DNA of 64,000 nt, from assembly GCA_032622095.1 (NCBI GenBank), contig CP136069.1, positions 171,920,394 through 171,984,393 on the forward strand, in the 5' to 3' direction. The DNA is from Siphonodentalium dalli (taxonomy: Eukaryota; Mollusca; Scaphopoda; Gadilida; Siphonodentaliidae). Under the pieces are notes generated by a model that was not told the DNA's origin, did not search any database, and was given only the letters and a program-made list of their open reading frames with translations. Positions 10,275 to 25,200 of the stretch are shown here, piece by piece (the first letter of the stretch is position 1; every line of letters starts with the position of its first letter). The position numbers and the translations under genes are program-made.

Positions 10275-13200
10275 GTAGGAGTGTACTTATGAAAGCTATT
10301 ATTGCATTCTAATTAAAGGGGGGCTGTACACTAAATATGGCCATTTATGGGACCATCTCCAATTATACTCAACAGAATATATGCAAAAAAATTATGAATT
10401 TGAGCCATGGATTAGTGCAAAATAATCTTGTGTGGTCTATGAATGATGAAAATAAGGTAATTATGATGAATTTAGGACTAGAGATGGTCCCACAAATGAT
10501 CGGATTTATTTTATGTGAAGTACCACTTTAAAATGTAGACCTAGTGCATAAAATGTGGGGCAAACGGAAAAGTTTGGTGACTTGTCAACAGGTCTCCTTA
10601 AAATTCCATTGTGAACCAATGACAGGATTTTCCATGCTGTACATGTAGGCTAGCACCTCAAGAGGTCATTTCCTGCATTTTGTTTTTACTTCCCATAATG
10701 CACAAGGTACTAACTAATAACAGCCCTCAATGTATTGTACATACTATGTGTATAGTCTATCTGATTATAATATTGTAATGATGTGATTATGAACTCACAA
10801 GGCACTGTATTTTATATCCTTTTATTTCAGTTTTTCAGGCAATAACATGAGTCAGACCGCTCTTGCATATTGGAGTGACTGTCTTGAATCTCGTCTTAGG
10901 GAAGCTTTCACCACACCACCACCTTCCCCACATTGGACCCTGACCCTGTTGCCTACAATTATTGGCAAAATGTTTTGAAAATTTACAGTTATGTTTGGGA
11001 TCACCTCTAAATATGAGCTATCAAATTTGAAAACTTTTCTGTTAAAAAACATGGCCACTGGCAGCCATCTTGGATTTACTCTTTGCATGATTAAATCCTT
11101 TGGTACACCCTAGAGAGCACATTACTCATCCGATTGTCACGAAATGTTATATGTATCTTCTGGGTAACCACTAGATGAGAGCTTGAAAAACAAAATTGAA
11201 AAACATGGCCACTGGCAGCCATCTTTGATTTTACACTTTGCATGACTAAATCCTTTCAAATAATCTGGCACCATCGTACTTGTCGGATCTCATTCAGCGC
11301 TATCAACCAGTCAGACCCCTCAGGTCCGCCAAGGCAAATCAACTTGTCTATAAACCTGGGGATCTGGTTACATGCGGCGATCGCGCTTTTTCTGTGGCTG
11401 GCCCAAAGCTGTGGAATCTACTTCCTGATCACTTAAGGATTCTACAAACCATAAATGATTTCAAATCCGCACTTAAAACCCACCTGTTTGAAGTGGCATT
11501 TGGTCCTCGGCCCACATTGCGTAAAGTTAAGAAATAGCCGCAGTTTATGTTGTATATCTGTATTGTGTTGTGTTGTATATGTTTTATGTGTATATTGTTA
11601 AGTCCGAGAGCACATTTGTGGAGTCGTGACTATAAACCTTATTATTATTACAGGCCACATCCCGATCGTCACATACGGATATTCGGTGTGACCTCTAGAT
11701 AAGAGCTTACATTTTTTTCCAATTTATTTTAATAACAGGCCACCAACTTGATTACAGGTGAAATGCTTTGAATTTTACAGGCATGTTTGTGATCACCTCT
11801 AAATGTGACCTATAAAATTTGAACGATATTCAATCAAAATTCAATTAATATTCAATTCAAAAACATCTTGGATTTTACTCTTTGCATCACTAAATACCTT
11901 GGCTTAGCATATATGGCCATGAACCCTGAGTTTGCTTCTTGGCTTGATTGATCATCCTTTCCTGGCATCTAACATGAAGATCAGTCAATTTTGAGGCCTG
12001 GAGGGAGTTGCTTGGTTATCAATTGAGGTAATGGCTTCCCAATAAAATGGTAAGCGGGTTTATTAAATTTTTGGCGATATGGAATTATATACATGTAAAT
12101 GATAGTCAGGCTCAATGGTTGGAGACTAAAGCGCCTTTGTTAAAAAACATTGACCACCAATTACCATCTTGGATTTTGCATCATTTGAATCCATTGGCAC
12201 ACAATTCAGCCAACAAGTCATTGACACTTAATTTTTCTATTAACCCTTTCAGTGCCAAGTCTGATTTTTGTATCAACCCATATACCCTGTGCCAATGAAT
12301 TCTCTTATATATGTGAGTCGACCATAGGTCGCCTCGCATATATAAGAGAATGCATTGGCCTAACAATGTTTCATCATTTGTTATTATTTTTTTGAATTTT
12401 TTACAATTTTAATATTTTTTTCTTATATTCTTTAACAGACTTATTTTGTAGGTTTAGTGCCAGGGAATCTTACGTTTTTCATGGGCATCAAACTTATTAC
12501 TATGAATACTTGGTGATAGTTTTGAGTTATAACATGCCCCTAAGGTTTTATCCAGTTTGTTTTTAAATTCGCCATAGCATGCTTAAGCATACTCAAAAAA
12601 ATTCATCCCAAAAACAAAAATGTTTTAGGGCCGGTTTTACAGACCATAAATTAGGGCCGATGAGATCGGCCCCTGGCACTGAAAGGGTTAACAACATATC
12701 TGCTGTCAGGCATCTTGGATTTTGCTCTTAAATTGCATGACTAAATAATTGTCACACACTATAATCATCATTTCCCATCTGATTGATCCCAAACTTCATA
12801 TGGCTTTTGGAGTTGACCTTTAGTGTATTTAACATTCAAACTTTCTGTATTCCTTATCGCTCCATTGGCTGCAATGTATGACATTATCCCCTCTTCATTG
12901 TCATTGACACTTTCATTGTAATGTTCCTGATAAAAATGATTTAACAAACTTTATATAATTTTTCATTGCTAATACCTTGAGGCACTTTAACCTTTTCATG
13001 ACAGGTGCTGCGTTGGTGCAGCATTAAAGTTCATGTGCCTGTGCATTCTCTTATATATGCGAGTCTCCCATAGGGAGCCTTGCATATATAAGAGAATACA
13101 CTGGCTTTCTATGTAAATATTGTAAGGCCAATCTATTCTCTTATATATGCTAGGCTTCCTATGGGAGAGTCGCATATATAAGAGAATACATTGGCACAGG

Positions 13201-16200
13201 GTTTCGCCAAATTTGAGGAAGCTCAAGTCATGGAAGGATAAAATACCTGAGAGTCATATGATAGAACTTAATATTTTTCTGATTTTAGTGAAACTAACTG
13301 TTGACCAGAATGAGAGGCTGTCCGTTCAAGATACTGATATGTTGTAAGTCTTATAGAAGGAGTGGCATAAAAATATTCCACTGAGACCACGCAAAGTCAA
13401 TTTCACGTTTCTCAGGCCCGCATGCATGGTTTCGAAACTCCATGCAACAAACTTTTTAGTCCTGTGTATATGTCGTAAAAAATCATGATTGGTGTGAAAT
13501 AATTGCAGTTCATTTTTATGCAAATATGCTCTGAACTCAGATCGAACACACCCATTTCTGGATTCAAATTTCGTAATCGTACACAAACATTGTGATGAAT
13601 TGCATCTGCAAGCTCAGTAAAAAATGTGTCAATGATACTTTATTGGTTGATTTTTAGCTCGAATTGACAAAGCCATCGAAATATTTCAAAATAAAAAAAA
13701 TATATATATTTAAATAAAAATCCATCCCCGCACTAAGCATTTGTTAGAGAATTGTTTTGAAAATTTACAGGCATGTTTAGGATCACCTTTAGATTGGAGC
13801 TATTTTCAATGAAAACATGGCCGCCTGCAGCCATCTTAGATTTTAATCTTTGCATGACTAAATGCTTTTGCACACCCTATAGACCATATCCCTCATCCGA
13901 TCATCACCAAACTTCATTTGTATATTTTGGGTGACTGCTAGATGGAAGCCATAAATATTTTCTGAATTTTGTTAAAAACGTGACCGCCTGCAGCCATCTT
14001 GAAATTCACATTTCAATCCATCTATTTGAGAAATGTTTGGAAAATTTACTAGCATGCAATTAGGATCACATCTATTTTTTTGGAATGATTTTCAATGAAA
14101 ACATTGCCGCCGGTAGCCATCTTGAAAAATGCGTATTGAAGTCATAAAAAATACAACTTTGAACACTAAAATCAGACCCCGAGCAAATACTGCACATTTT
14201 AAAAAATAAAAAACCACTATTCTCCAGAAAAGATATATTGCATTATCTTAAAGTCATTAGCTTCACTCTCGGTGGGTATATGCTTGATGTCTGATAGAAC
14301 TGTGTCTGATGAATACTATAAGAAAGGTCATAAAAAACTAGAAAGAAAACCCCAAGGTGACATATTATTTGTGCAGTATTCGCCCCACGAGATGAGATGA
14401 GAGTAAGAACTCTTCTCAGATACAAACACATTTTCGGGACGAATCAGCGTGCACAGTGTCATGTAATGAAGCTCGGAATTAAGAAATCGGAACCACTTGA
14501 CAACAACAATCGGCTGGCACACACAGCTGACAGAACAGCCAAAACAATTGCTGGCATATCAATAATCGAAAGTAGATTCTTTAAATTTCCATCAACAAAA
14601 CAAACATGATAATGTCTCGGTTTTTGCATTCACATCTCATATGTTTTCTAAGTGAAATGTTGACAATTAATCGGCAACAAACAAGGTGTTCACCCTGTGT
14701 ATATATTATATATGGATTGTTTGCAAATTTATGTGAGAATGAGTATTCACAGCATGCAAAAGAAGATTGGCACCCCTCCAAAATTATACAATTTCGTTAC
14801 GCTTCTCCATCAGTCATTGATCAGATCAGAATAAACAATACAGGGAATTCTTATTAACCTAACATCAACTTATTTGGCCAAGTTCAATGTGAAGTTATCT
14901 GCAATGGCATTATTGACTTCTGTAAATGGAAATTATAAGCAATATATTTGAATTGAATAGAGTGAACCACCGATCGATCTATAAATTATAATAGCCCAAT
15001 CGGTAGAGCCCGAAGCCGCCATCGTACGCCGCCGCCGCCAGCCATATTGGCCACAAGCCGCCGCCAGCCATATTATTTCTAACGCCAGCCACATTTAAAA
15101 ATCTCCGCCGCCGGAATTGTAAAATGGCTGAGCCGTGTGCATGGGCATATATCAAGCACAACTGTACCGTGAATCGCAAAGAACTAAACCGCATTGCCTA
15201 ATATTGGCATACTCGCATGGACACGGCATGGTTGTTATATTATCAGAACACCCGGCCCCTTAATGTGGAATAGACTATCACAATGCATGCTTTCATATAA
15301 CTGAATGGGCGCATCCATTCGGTATTGAAAGGGTTAAAATATAAATTGTTTATATCGACAACACCCAGTCTCAGACATCACTGGCATTTGTCAATATATA
15401 CACATAAGAACTGATAAGAATAGAAAATAGTTTGAAATATTATATATCATTACTATCGGGTTCATCGTTCAATGATGCATGCATATATCGTAAGATGGCA
15501 GTGATGATATAGCAGACTGAAGTCGACAGAAGTCCCAATGTAACTACTTATACCGATTAGATGGGAAACTACATAGTATATCCATGCCAGTCCTTCGTAA
15601 ATTTTCGCCATAATGGATAAGCCTAACATCAAAAGATTACGTGTGGTCTGGAATTCTACGGGTTCACCACAAACGCTAAAACAACGGCATCAATAACCGG
15701 TAACAGGGGATTAGGAACATTTCGGAAACGAAAATACGCTGAATGATAACATCTCAGCCGGCTGAGCCGCCATATTTCGTCAGCCACGAACGTCGTGACT
15801 GAGCCGGCTTAGCTAGCTAACAAGCCACGAAAATCGGTTGAGCCAGCCATGAAAACTATTTGTCGTGGCTTCGGGGTCTACCAATCGGACTAGAACGATT
15901 GGTCTTCCTGGCACATGCAGTGGTCACTGTTGTAAGAGAAGGAATATAAATTTCTTGAAAATTGAAATTTTGTTTGTTTGAATATTTGTACATGTTTATT
16001 TTGAATATTACATGTACCAGTAAATAATTATTCCAAGTCTTTCATTAGTTTCAAAATAAATCAGAATAAATTTTTTTCAAAGTATTGGATGAAAGAAAAA
16101 ATTAGAGTACTCCCCTTATCCCAGATTCATGCTAGCTGTGAAAGACAGATCTGTCTATTTTAGCCTGATCAGGCTATTATAGTTCAATCGGTGGTTCACC

Positions 16201-19200
16201 CAGTCCTGTAGAACGTGTGATCTATAGCCTACAGAAAAGGTGTTTGATGACGACAGTATTATATGGAGATCAGTTGCGTTATTGCCTATTTTTTTGGGGT
16301 CATATTTTGTAATCATATGGACTCGCTGCTCACTGGCATTCAAATAAAACTTATATGTGTGTACCTGGTGAGCAATGTTTTCTTTATAAAAAAAAGCTAA
16401 AACAAACATTGATGAACAGTTTTTTTCATGAACAAGCCTTGATTCAACTATTATAGTTATGCACATTGCAATGTTACACAAGTTCGTTTCGATGGATCAT
16501 AAAACACTTGTGACATTTTGAATGGCATTAACTAGTATTTGACTCCGCTGAATGATAGAAGACTTTAGAGGAGCGGCCAAACGCCAAAAGTGGTTGGATA
16601 CCCCTACCCTCGGTAGAACAAGTTGAAACCAACCTTTTCTGGAAGGTAAATATATATCATTTATGGAAATGATTCTTGGCCTTGCCGGAATTGGTGGCAG
16701 CTATGTATGGTAAGACTATTTGTGGAGGTACCCTACCGAAAAATTAGCCTGTTTTCAGCGGTTGGCCAGCTATACACAATTGGTTAAAAGTTAAGCACAT
16801 CACAAAAAACAGAACGTTTTATTTGTTATTATGTGGTACATGGCGATACTAGATGGGAACGTTCTTATTTTTTCTGGTTTGTTTGAGATTTCACGACGTC
16901 ATGGTAGAGAATGTAACGTTATGCGTAAAAAAATCATGACGATTCAGAGAAACTGTCGCCCGTCAACTCTGTACAAAACTAGCACGCTGGATTGAGCTTA
17001 TCTTGTCATATATGTTTGGAAAGAATGGAGTATTTTCTACCCGAAGATATTAATTTTATTACCCTATCCCTACAAATATTGTAATTAATTGGAAAAAACT
17101 TACCCCTCCCCCAATGTCATAAAATGCTGAGTATAGCCATCGCCTGGGATTGGATCCCAGAATGATAGAATAGTGCGTAGTATTTCCTTTTATTTTGTAT
17201 AGAACACACATAACAAATGTAAAATTCGAATTTCCAACCATATTCACCATTAGAAGAGTATCAAAATCCAAGATGGCGTCCAATATGGCCTTCAGTTTTT
17301 ATTTTAAGACTCTGTGGAGCGACATACGAAAAATCCCGAAAAGGAAAGTCCCCAGTGGTAAAATCTATATTATTGTAGTGACTACATAGAATAACATTTC
17401 ATATCAAACATTAATTTGACCATTAATGCATCTTTTCAATTGGTAAGCTAATAGGTAGAACTGTATCCCTCCATCCAATGTCATAAAATTCGAAATAAAG
17501 TTATCGACTGGGATTGGAACCACGAGTGATAGCATTATGCGCAGTATGTTGTTTTATTTAATGTACAACACACATACGAAGTGACAGGTATGAATTTCCA
17601 TCCATATTCACTATTAGAAGAGTATGATACAACAAAATGGCGTCCAATATGGCGTCCAATTTTAATTGTACCACTTAGCGAACGCACATACAAACGAACT
17701 AAAATGGAACGTCCCCTGTGGCATATTGTATATCTTTGAAGTGACTACATAGCCGATATCTCATAGGTTACAGTAGTTTCACTGTTAGTCTATCTTATCA
17801 GTTGGAGAATTAGTAAACAAAAACGTAATAAACACCCAGTCACAAACGTCCACATAATGGCGGCACTTGTGACTATAGTCCAGAATGCAAAGAATTAAGC
17901 AAATCGTTCGGAATTACTTTGTGTTGAATACAACGATGAAACATAAAATGTAAAATTTGCATCCACATCTGGTCTTAGTAGACAACCAAAATCCAAGATG
18001 ACGCCCAATATGACGGCTAATTTTAATGCCAACATGCTGCGAACAATGAATACGGAAGTCGGTCAAAATGTATCATACGCAGTTTGAAGCGATATATTGT
18101 TTAGATTGTGTGTTTATATTAGACGTCGATATGTTGTGTTTGAGTGATGGTGGTAAGACAAAATGTTTTTCAGATAAAGCTTTGACATGATTGTCTCAAA
18201 TTAACTTCCATAATTGGTCGATCAGCTCCGTAAGGGCGGGTAAGCCGTGTCTTTCCATTGGTTTGGTGGTATCCTACATCAGGTTCCAAATGTCACACCC
18301 CAGGATGGAAATTTGAATTTGTTGAATGTTTAGGTTGTTTTGTTTAACAATTATCAGGAACTTTATATCAAATATTTGGAGAAAGACAAACCTACCAAAA
18401 ATAAAAAAACACTTAGTGAAATTCCGAGAATGACTTAAATAGTTTAATTTGCCTAATCGTGTATCGTGTATTGATCTCCAATGCACATTTGACTATTGTT
18501 TGACACATTTGATGTCATTTTGGGACGTTAAGTAAGTAAAGAATAAACAATATGTAGACAACTGGTAATAATAGAGGATGGTCATTGACCGTTACAAATA
18601 ATCATGCACTCTATGCGGTACGAAGTGATGTTGTAATGTTCAATACTAACATATTGCTATCATTAATATATTGTGATAGTCTTGAATGTGCAGTCCTCCT
18701 TAACATGTCCTTTTGAATTTTCACCAACATTTTCAGAGAGCCTTGCAACAGTTTTGGCCACATGAAACATTAAATAACAGAATCACCATCTGTTGTTTTA
18801 TGCAGTAACGCACAAAACAAAAATGGCATACATTTTGAAATCCAGTAAATAAGATATCTGATCGATCTCTGGTTTTGCCAAAGTTGGATATGAGTCCACG
18901 AGCAATCAAAGTTCACACATCATAGTAAATACCTATTAACGATACATGAAATTCATCATCGCACACACAAAATGCTCTTTAATGACATAACATGGGACCA
19001 CAATGTCCATATAATGCAATCAGCGTACAATGGTTTATAAATAGGCGTTATAGTGATCGAGAGGTTGCTGCTTTGTATAATCGTTCGAGTTTCGGCTCAG
19101 CATCAAAAAAGAAAGCAACACCGCATACCTATGAATATAAGTTGTTCTCGCCATATGTTGCTTGATGTGCATGTTTTTCCGTACATTGATATTTTAGTCC

Positions 19201-22200
19201 CGACTAATTTGTGAGTTAAATGGTTGTGAATGTCAATCGGATTCATATATGTTACAAACAGAAGATATTGAGTTTCCGGGCAAGACTAATTAAAATTCAA
19301 TCTTCTATATCTCCGGCGGATATCATATCTGTATTAGTTCTTAGGGACGTGAGTCCTGACTATACATGTATAGCAATCTCTCATGCTAATACATTTTATT
19401 GATACATAGGTCATAGTGCGATAATCTCCATTGAACATGCACATTGGTGTTGCATTTATGATTGCGGTTAGATTATAATCATAATCACGCAACTCACAAG
19501 CAAACCAGAATGTCACTAAAACGTTTGTTTTATCCACGGTTCTTTTGAGTCTGGTGGCATTTGAAATGGATAGAATGGTAAGTAATGAAATCTGTAGGCT
19601 ATTAACACAATTGAAATGGCGACAGGCATAAGGCAATTCACAATAGACACTCGTCATTAGTCTTGATATATAGATATCCAAATTGTGTTTACGGTTTGGT
19701 CTATGGCGACTAGGCCATATCACGACATACATTGTATTCTTATGGGTGGCGGAAAGACAGCGCCGATCTTACCGCGGAAGCAATATACTCAGTCCATACA
19801 TAAGCCACCTACCCCCAAACTGGCAGATATTCGAAAGTTGTTTTCACTTAACATGGACCTCATATCAGTGTTACTGATCGGGATTTATAACACCTTCGTC
19901 GTCGATCTGGTGTGTTATGGGGATACATGTAACTGAGTGTAAGTCAATGTGATTTAATCAACTAAAAATCACTGGTGTATAGTGTTGTGTTCTTGTTCAC
20001 CCAGAATAGTCATTTTTGTTTCTCAAGAAAACCTGGACATGCCATGCTCAAGTGCCCATTGCTGTGAATGCATAGAATCACATTGTATGACTCATTAAAT
20101 GAAAATATTGGAATAATAATTGTATTTCTAAGATCCATCTGTCTCTATAAACATCTCGTCACTGGAGTCATGTTTAACCTTTAGTCACTGAACGTTAATT
20201 GAATGGTAAGCCATCAGAGCCATGTAATTTTTATGATTGATAAAAGCAAATGTTGCTCATCTTTATGAAGATAACATATATGTTAATGTTATTCTATTCC
20301 AAAATAGTATTATTGAAAAGTTAACTTATCGACTATCGGCACCAGAGCAAACCATTTGAACGGTTGTTGAAAACAACTGGCACTTCAACAACAAATCCAG
20401 CGCAAAGCATCACAAAAGGAAGTCTTTTTTCTGGCTGTTGTACTTCTTCGCAAAATTGAAATGACATCTAAATTATGGGATGCCATCTTGTATTTTGAGA
20501 TCCATCTTATAGCGAGTGTGGTTCTAACATAATTATGTCGCACTAAACGATACGATACGATTTATTTGCATAAACACCAATATGCTAACAATACAATTCA
20601 TAATAAAACAATAAACAATTAATAGTAAAAAAAATACATGTGAACACTAAATGACATCTACAACTGTGCATTTGTTGTTTTATTCTTGGTTAGGATTCTC
20701 AGAGATACCTTTGTGCACATTGTTTTAACTTTCGATATGAGGAATGTTGAGTTTTGTGTTTATTATTTCGCAAATTAAAAGATATGTTGATAACATAACT
20801 ACTACTTCATATGCAAGCCTTGAAATAGGGTGTCTGTCATTTGCAGAATGAGGTCCCCAGAGGGTGAATTTAGTGATGCTACCCTGCATAGCGGGCTAGC
20901 ATCACCAAATTCACCCTCTGTGAACCTCATTCTACTGAGGTGTAAGCAGAATGAGGTCCCCAGAGGGTGAATTTGGTGATGCTAGCCCACTATGGGGACC
21001 TCATTCTGCAAATGACAGACACCCTATCTCAAGGCTTGTTCATATGACTATTGTAATGAAATGAATGTGATGAATCGACACAATATATATACAACTGGAG
21101 ACGTCATTTGTCCTGATTTCCCTTATTCAGTTGTTTTCACGAAGTGTTATAAATTCGAGACATGACAAAGCTCGTCTGATTTTTTGTTTCTATAGTTGAC
21201 CACCACATTTTGGTCTCCGTCATCACGCAAACAATAAATTGCCATGTAATAATGGAAACATACACATAAGTAATAACACATGAGACGTTTATTTGCCCGC
21301 ATATCGTACTAGTTGTTTACAAAGTGTTGACATTAAACTTAAATGCCATATTGGCCGCCATTATGGCGCAATAGTGGGTGTGACTTCAAACTTTTTGTTT
21401 CTTTATCGTATTCAGCACAAATGAAATCCAAATGTATGCTCATTTCTTCTTGGCCTGTACTACAATCCACAGTGGCCCATTTGTGTGGAAGTTTGTGACT
21501 GTAGGGGTGATCATGTTTTTGTCTAATTATTTCATCAATTGATAATAAAGATCAATGCTGAATCTAATGTTTGATATGAAATGTTCTATGTAGTCAGTAT
21601 AATTATATATAATATACCACTGGGGACATTTCTTTTCTGAATTTGTCGTATGTCCGTTCACTAAGTCTTGAATTTAAAATTGGCCGCCATATTGAACGCC
21701 ATCTTCGATTATGATACTCTTTTAATAACAAAATTGGATGGCAATTTCTCTGGCCAATTTGCATGTGTATTCTACATTTAATAAAACAAAATACTGCGCA
21801 TTATGCGATCATTCGTGGTTCCAATCCCAAGCGACAACTTTGGTTCGAATTTTATGACATTGAACGGCGGAATTAATTTTTTTCTTTTATTTTTCCAATT
21901 GATAAGATGTATTATTGGTGAAACTAATGTTTCATATGAAATACTATTCTATATGGTCATTAAAATAATATACATTTTACCACTTGGGACGTTCCTTTTC
22001 AGGATTTTTCGTATGTCGCTTCACTAAGTCTTAAAATAAAAACTGAATGCCATATTGGACGCCATCTTGGAGTTTGATACTTATCTAATAGTGAATATGG
22101 TTGGAAATTTGCATTTTACACTTGTTATGTGTGTTCTACACTAAGTAAAAGGAAATACTACGCTCTATTCTATCATTCTGGGATCCAATCCCCGGCGATG

Positions 22201-25200
22201 GCTATATTTAACATTTTATGACATTGGGGGGAGGGTTAAGTTTTTGCCTATTATTGCTAAATTTGTAGGGTCAGGAAAATAAACTTAATACCTCCGGGTA
22301 GAAATTTCTCCATTCTTTCCAAACATATATGATAAGATAAGCTCAATCCAGCGTGCTAGTTTTGTACAGAGTTGACGGGCGACAGTTTCTCTGAATCGTC
22401 ATGATGTTTTGACGCATAACGTTACATTCTCCACCATGACGTCGTGAAATCTCAAACAAACCAGAAAAAATAACAACGCTCCGATCTAGTATCACCATGT
22501 ACCCCATAATAACAAATAGAACATTCTGTTGTTGGTGATGTGCTTAACTTTTAACCAATTGTGTATAGCTGGCCAACCGCTGAAAACAGGCTTATTTTTC
22601 AGTAGGTACCTTCACAAATAGTCTTGCCATACATAGCTGCCACCAATTCCGGCAAGGCCAAGAATCATTTTCATAAATGATATATATTTACCTTTCAGAA
22701 AAAGTTGGTTTCAACTTGTTCTACCGAGGGTAGGGGTATCTCGAAAACTAAGGCCCTTTTTGGATTTGGCCGCTCCTCTACTTATGCACATGTCTTCGTT
22801 GAATATGCACATGGAGACCTTTGCTTCCAAGTGATTTGTGACAAATACAAATTTGGTACCAGTACTGATACGCTTTGTAATTTCAGTCCATGCACACAAA
22901 TTTGTCTGGAGTTTTTCTCAGTCGTTTTTTGATCAATTTCCTTGAAACTTGGCACAGACATCTACCACCATGGGAACCTGTGCACCTGCGATTATGACGT
23001 CTATCACTCTTCTGATTAATCTGACATAATGACATTTGGTATGACACAAGCTGTATTTACAGACTAATCTGATTAGAGCATGTCAGCTACAACGTTAACA
23101 TTGTTTAAATATCTTATTTGAGTCATTTCATTAATATTTTTTCAGGCTGCATCAGATTACACAGGACATGTCAAAAGCGAACCTGGTAGCTACCCCTCGG
23201 AATCAAGATGATCTAAAAAACAAAGTGGACAGTTGTCTCAACTTAATACAACATCTGAAGCAAACGAAAGAAAACAAAGGTGTCATACTCGACCAAACAA
23301 ATGTTAGCCAAAGTTAGTGCTTACCCGCGTCATACTCTACTCAACCAAACAAAGGTTAGCCAAAGTTAGTGCTTACCCGCATCATACTCAACCAAACAAA
23401 TGTTAGCCAAAGTTAGTGCTTACCTGCGTCATACTCAACCAAACAAAGGTAAGGTTAGCCAAAGTTAATGCTTACCTGCATCATAATCGACCAAACAAAG
23501 GTTAGCCACATTTAGAGCTTACCCAGTTCTAATTAAAATTAGCTCTTTCATGGCGGGAGCTGCGCTGATGCAGCATTAAACATCCTGTGACGTGCATTCT
23601 CTAGTAAATGTGAGTCTCCAATAAGGAGCCTCGCATATATTAGCGAATGCACTGACTTACAAGGTAAATATTGTTAGGCCAATGAATTCTCTTATATATG
23701 CGAGACTCCCTATGGGAGACTCGCATATATACGAGAATGCATTGGCACCGGATTTTCGCTAAATTTTTCAGGAAGCTCCAGTCATGTAAGGGTTAAAGAG
23801 TCTAAAGATTTCATATCACCACCAAGCAGCCCTGGGAATTAAGGAAAATTTGCCTAGGTGAAAGAAATCGGCCTAGGCAAAACAGATTTTACTAGTGTTC
23901 AAACGACTCTGGAATTCTGGAGTCGACTAGTCGAACCCCAAAAGTCGAGTCGACGTCGACTAGTCGGCCAAATACATCACCAACCTTATACTAATGAAAC
24001 ACATGTGAAAGAAAATTACAAATTCCGTGCCATCATCACAATATTTACACTCTACTGTGATCGGAGAATTGAATCACATGACACGTCACATGGTTTTGTT
24101 GCAAATGAACTGGTGCTCTAGAAACCCACCGATCGCAAATAAGTTCCCTAATGAGAATAAATAATTGAGGAAATAATTGAGAGATTTTCTGTTTAATCAT
24201 GATATCAAATAAATACTTCCCTGCCAGGGTATAGAAAATAAACGATACTCAGTCTCAGAGTCAGCTAAAAAAAAAACACACACACTGTGTGACACACATT
24301 ATAATGATTATCCCGCATGGTTGTTATTAATAACAAGACAAGTTTGCCTTAATGACTACCCTTTATTAATCACAAAAGCAACAGGTAGTCGGAAACGTGT
24401 TTATGGACCTTCAGCTTTCTTGTCATTGGTGAAGGCCCTTTTTTGGTACCACCCAAGCGCCAACCATGGGGTCCTGGTCGACGATCACATATCTAGTCCT
24501 GAAACACACTAAGCATAGCTATTAGCACAAGGGGTACCCCGTCCTAAAATGGAAGCAGGAAACATAGGGTGGGAGTGTCGGTTGCGTTAAATAGTATCGA
24601 CCGAGTCAGTCGAACGAAATTACCCGAAATTGTTCCACTGCTCAGGCCTTCGATTCTGTAAAATGCAGGAGTGTGGTTGGTCACTCGCCTAACCTGAAAC
24701 CCAGGCGTGTGATTTTGGTGGATATTTCGGGGGTATAAAATGACAAACGAAGACTCAAAATTAAATCAATTTTATCACCATTGTGATTCATCTTGTACAC
24801 ATGTATTCTCCACATTGAAGTAATTAAAACTCCATTCTCGAATTGCGTCATAATGCTTCCGTTGGATGTAAGTTGTTATGAAATGCGGTCAGAGACCATG
24901 TAACCACGTGAGAGTTTCCTGTTGTGTGAACTCAATCGATATTTTTAAAAATAATGTTTGATTGCCCCGAACTCAAGTTTCAATTTCTATTCATCTTCAC
25001 CGCCCATCGGGGCGGCTTCATTTAGAATGCAACACAATCATGGTACCAAAATTACGTTGCATCGGTGATGGGGTGCACGGTGGGATTAATTTAAATATGT
25101 CATGTTGGTAACAATATCTAGCCGAGAATTACTCAGACCTGCATACGAATGCGACGACATCGCTAAACGCACCTGACTATAATAATGTTCTAGCGCATGC

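Larger units (their letters stand above)
11025..14145. repeat. Cluster of diverged 'AACATGGCC...GCCATCTTGGATTTT' repeats
   Basis: Several copies of a ~150-170-bp unit with 'ggcagccatcttggatttta', 'ctttgcatgactaaatcctt' and 'gatcacctctagat' lie at 11.03, 11.20, 11.70, 11.86, 12.15, 12.71, 13.75, 13.88 and 14.04 kb. They are interrupted by a LINE fragment, two MITEs and exon 2. A single copy is also at 31.02-31.20 kb. Confidence 0.65.

Noticed and set aside
19334-19732. 132-codon minus-strand frame in the centre of the 6.2-kb element
   Set aside because: No transposase motif or start context, and the composition is like the surrounding non-coding DNA.
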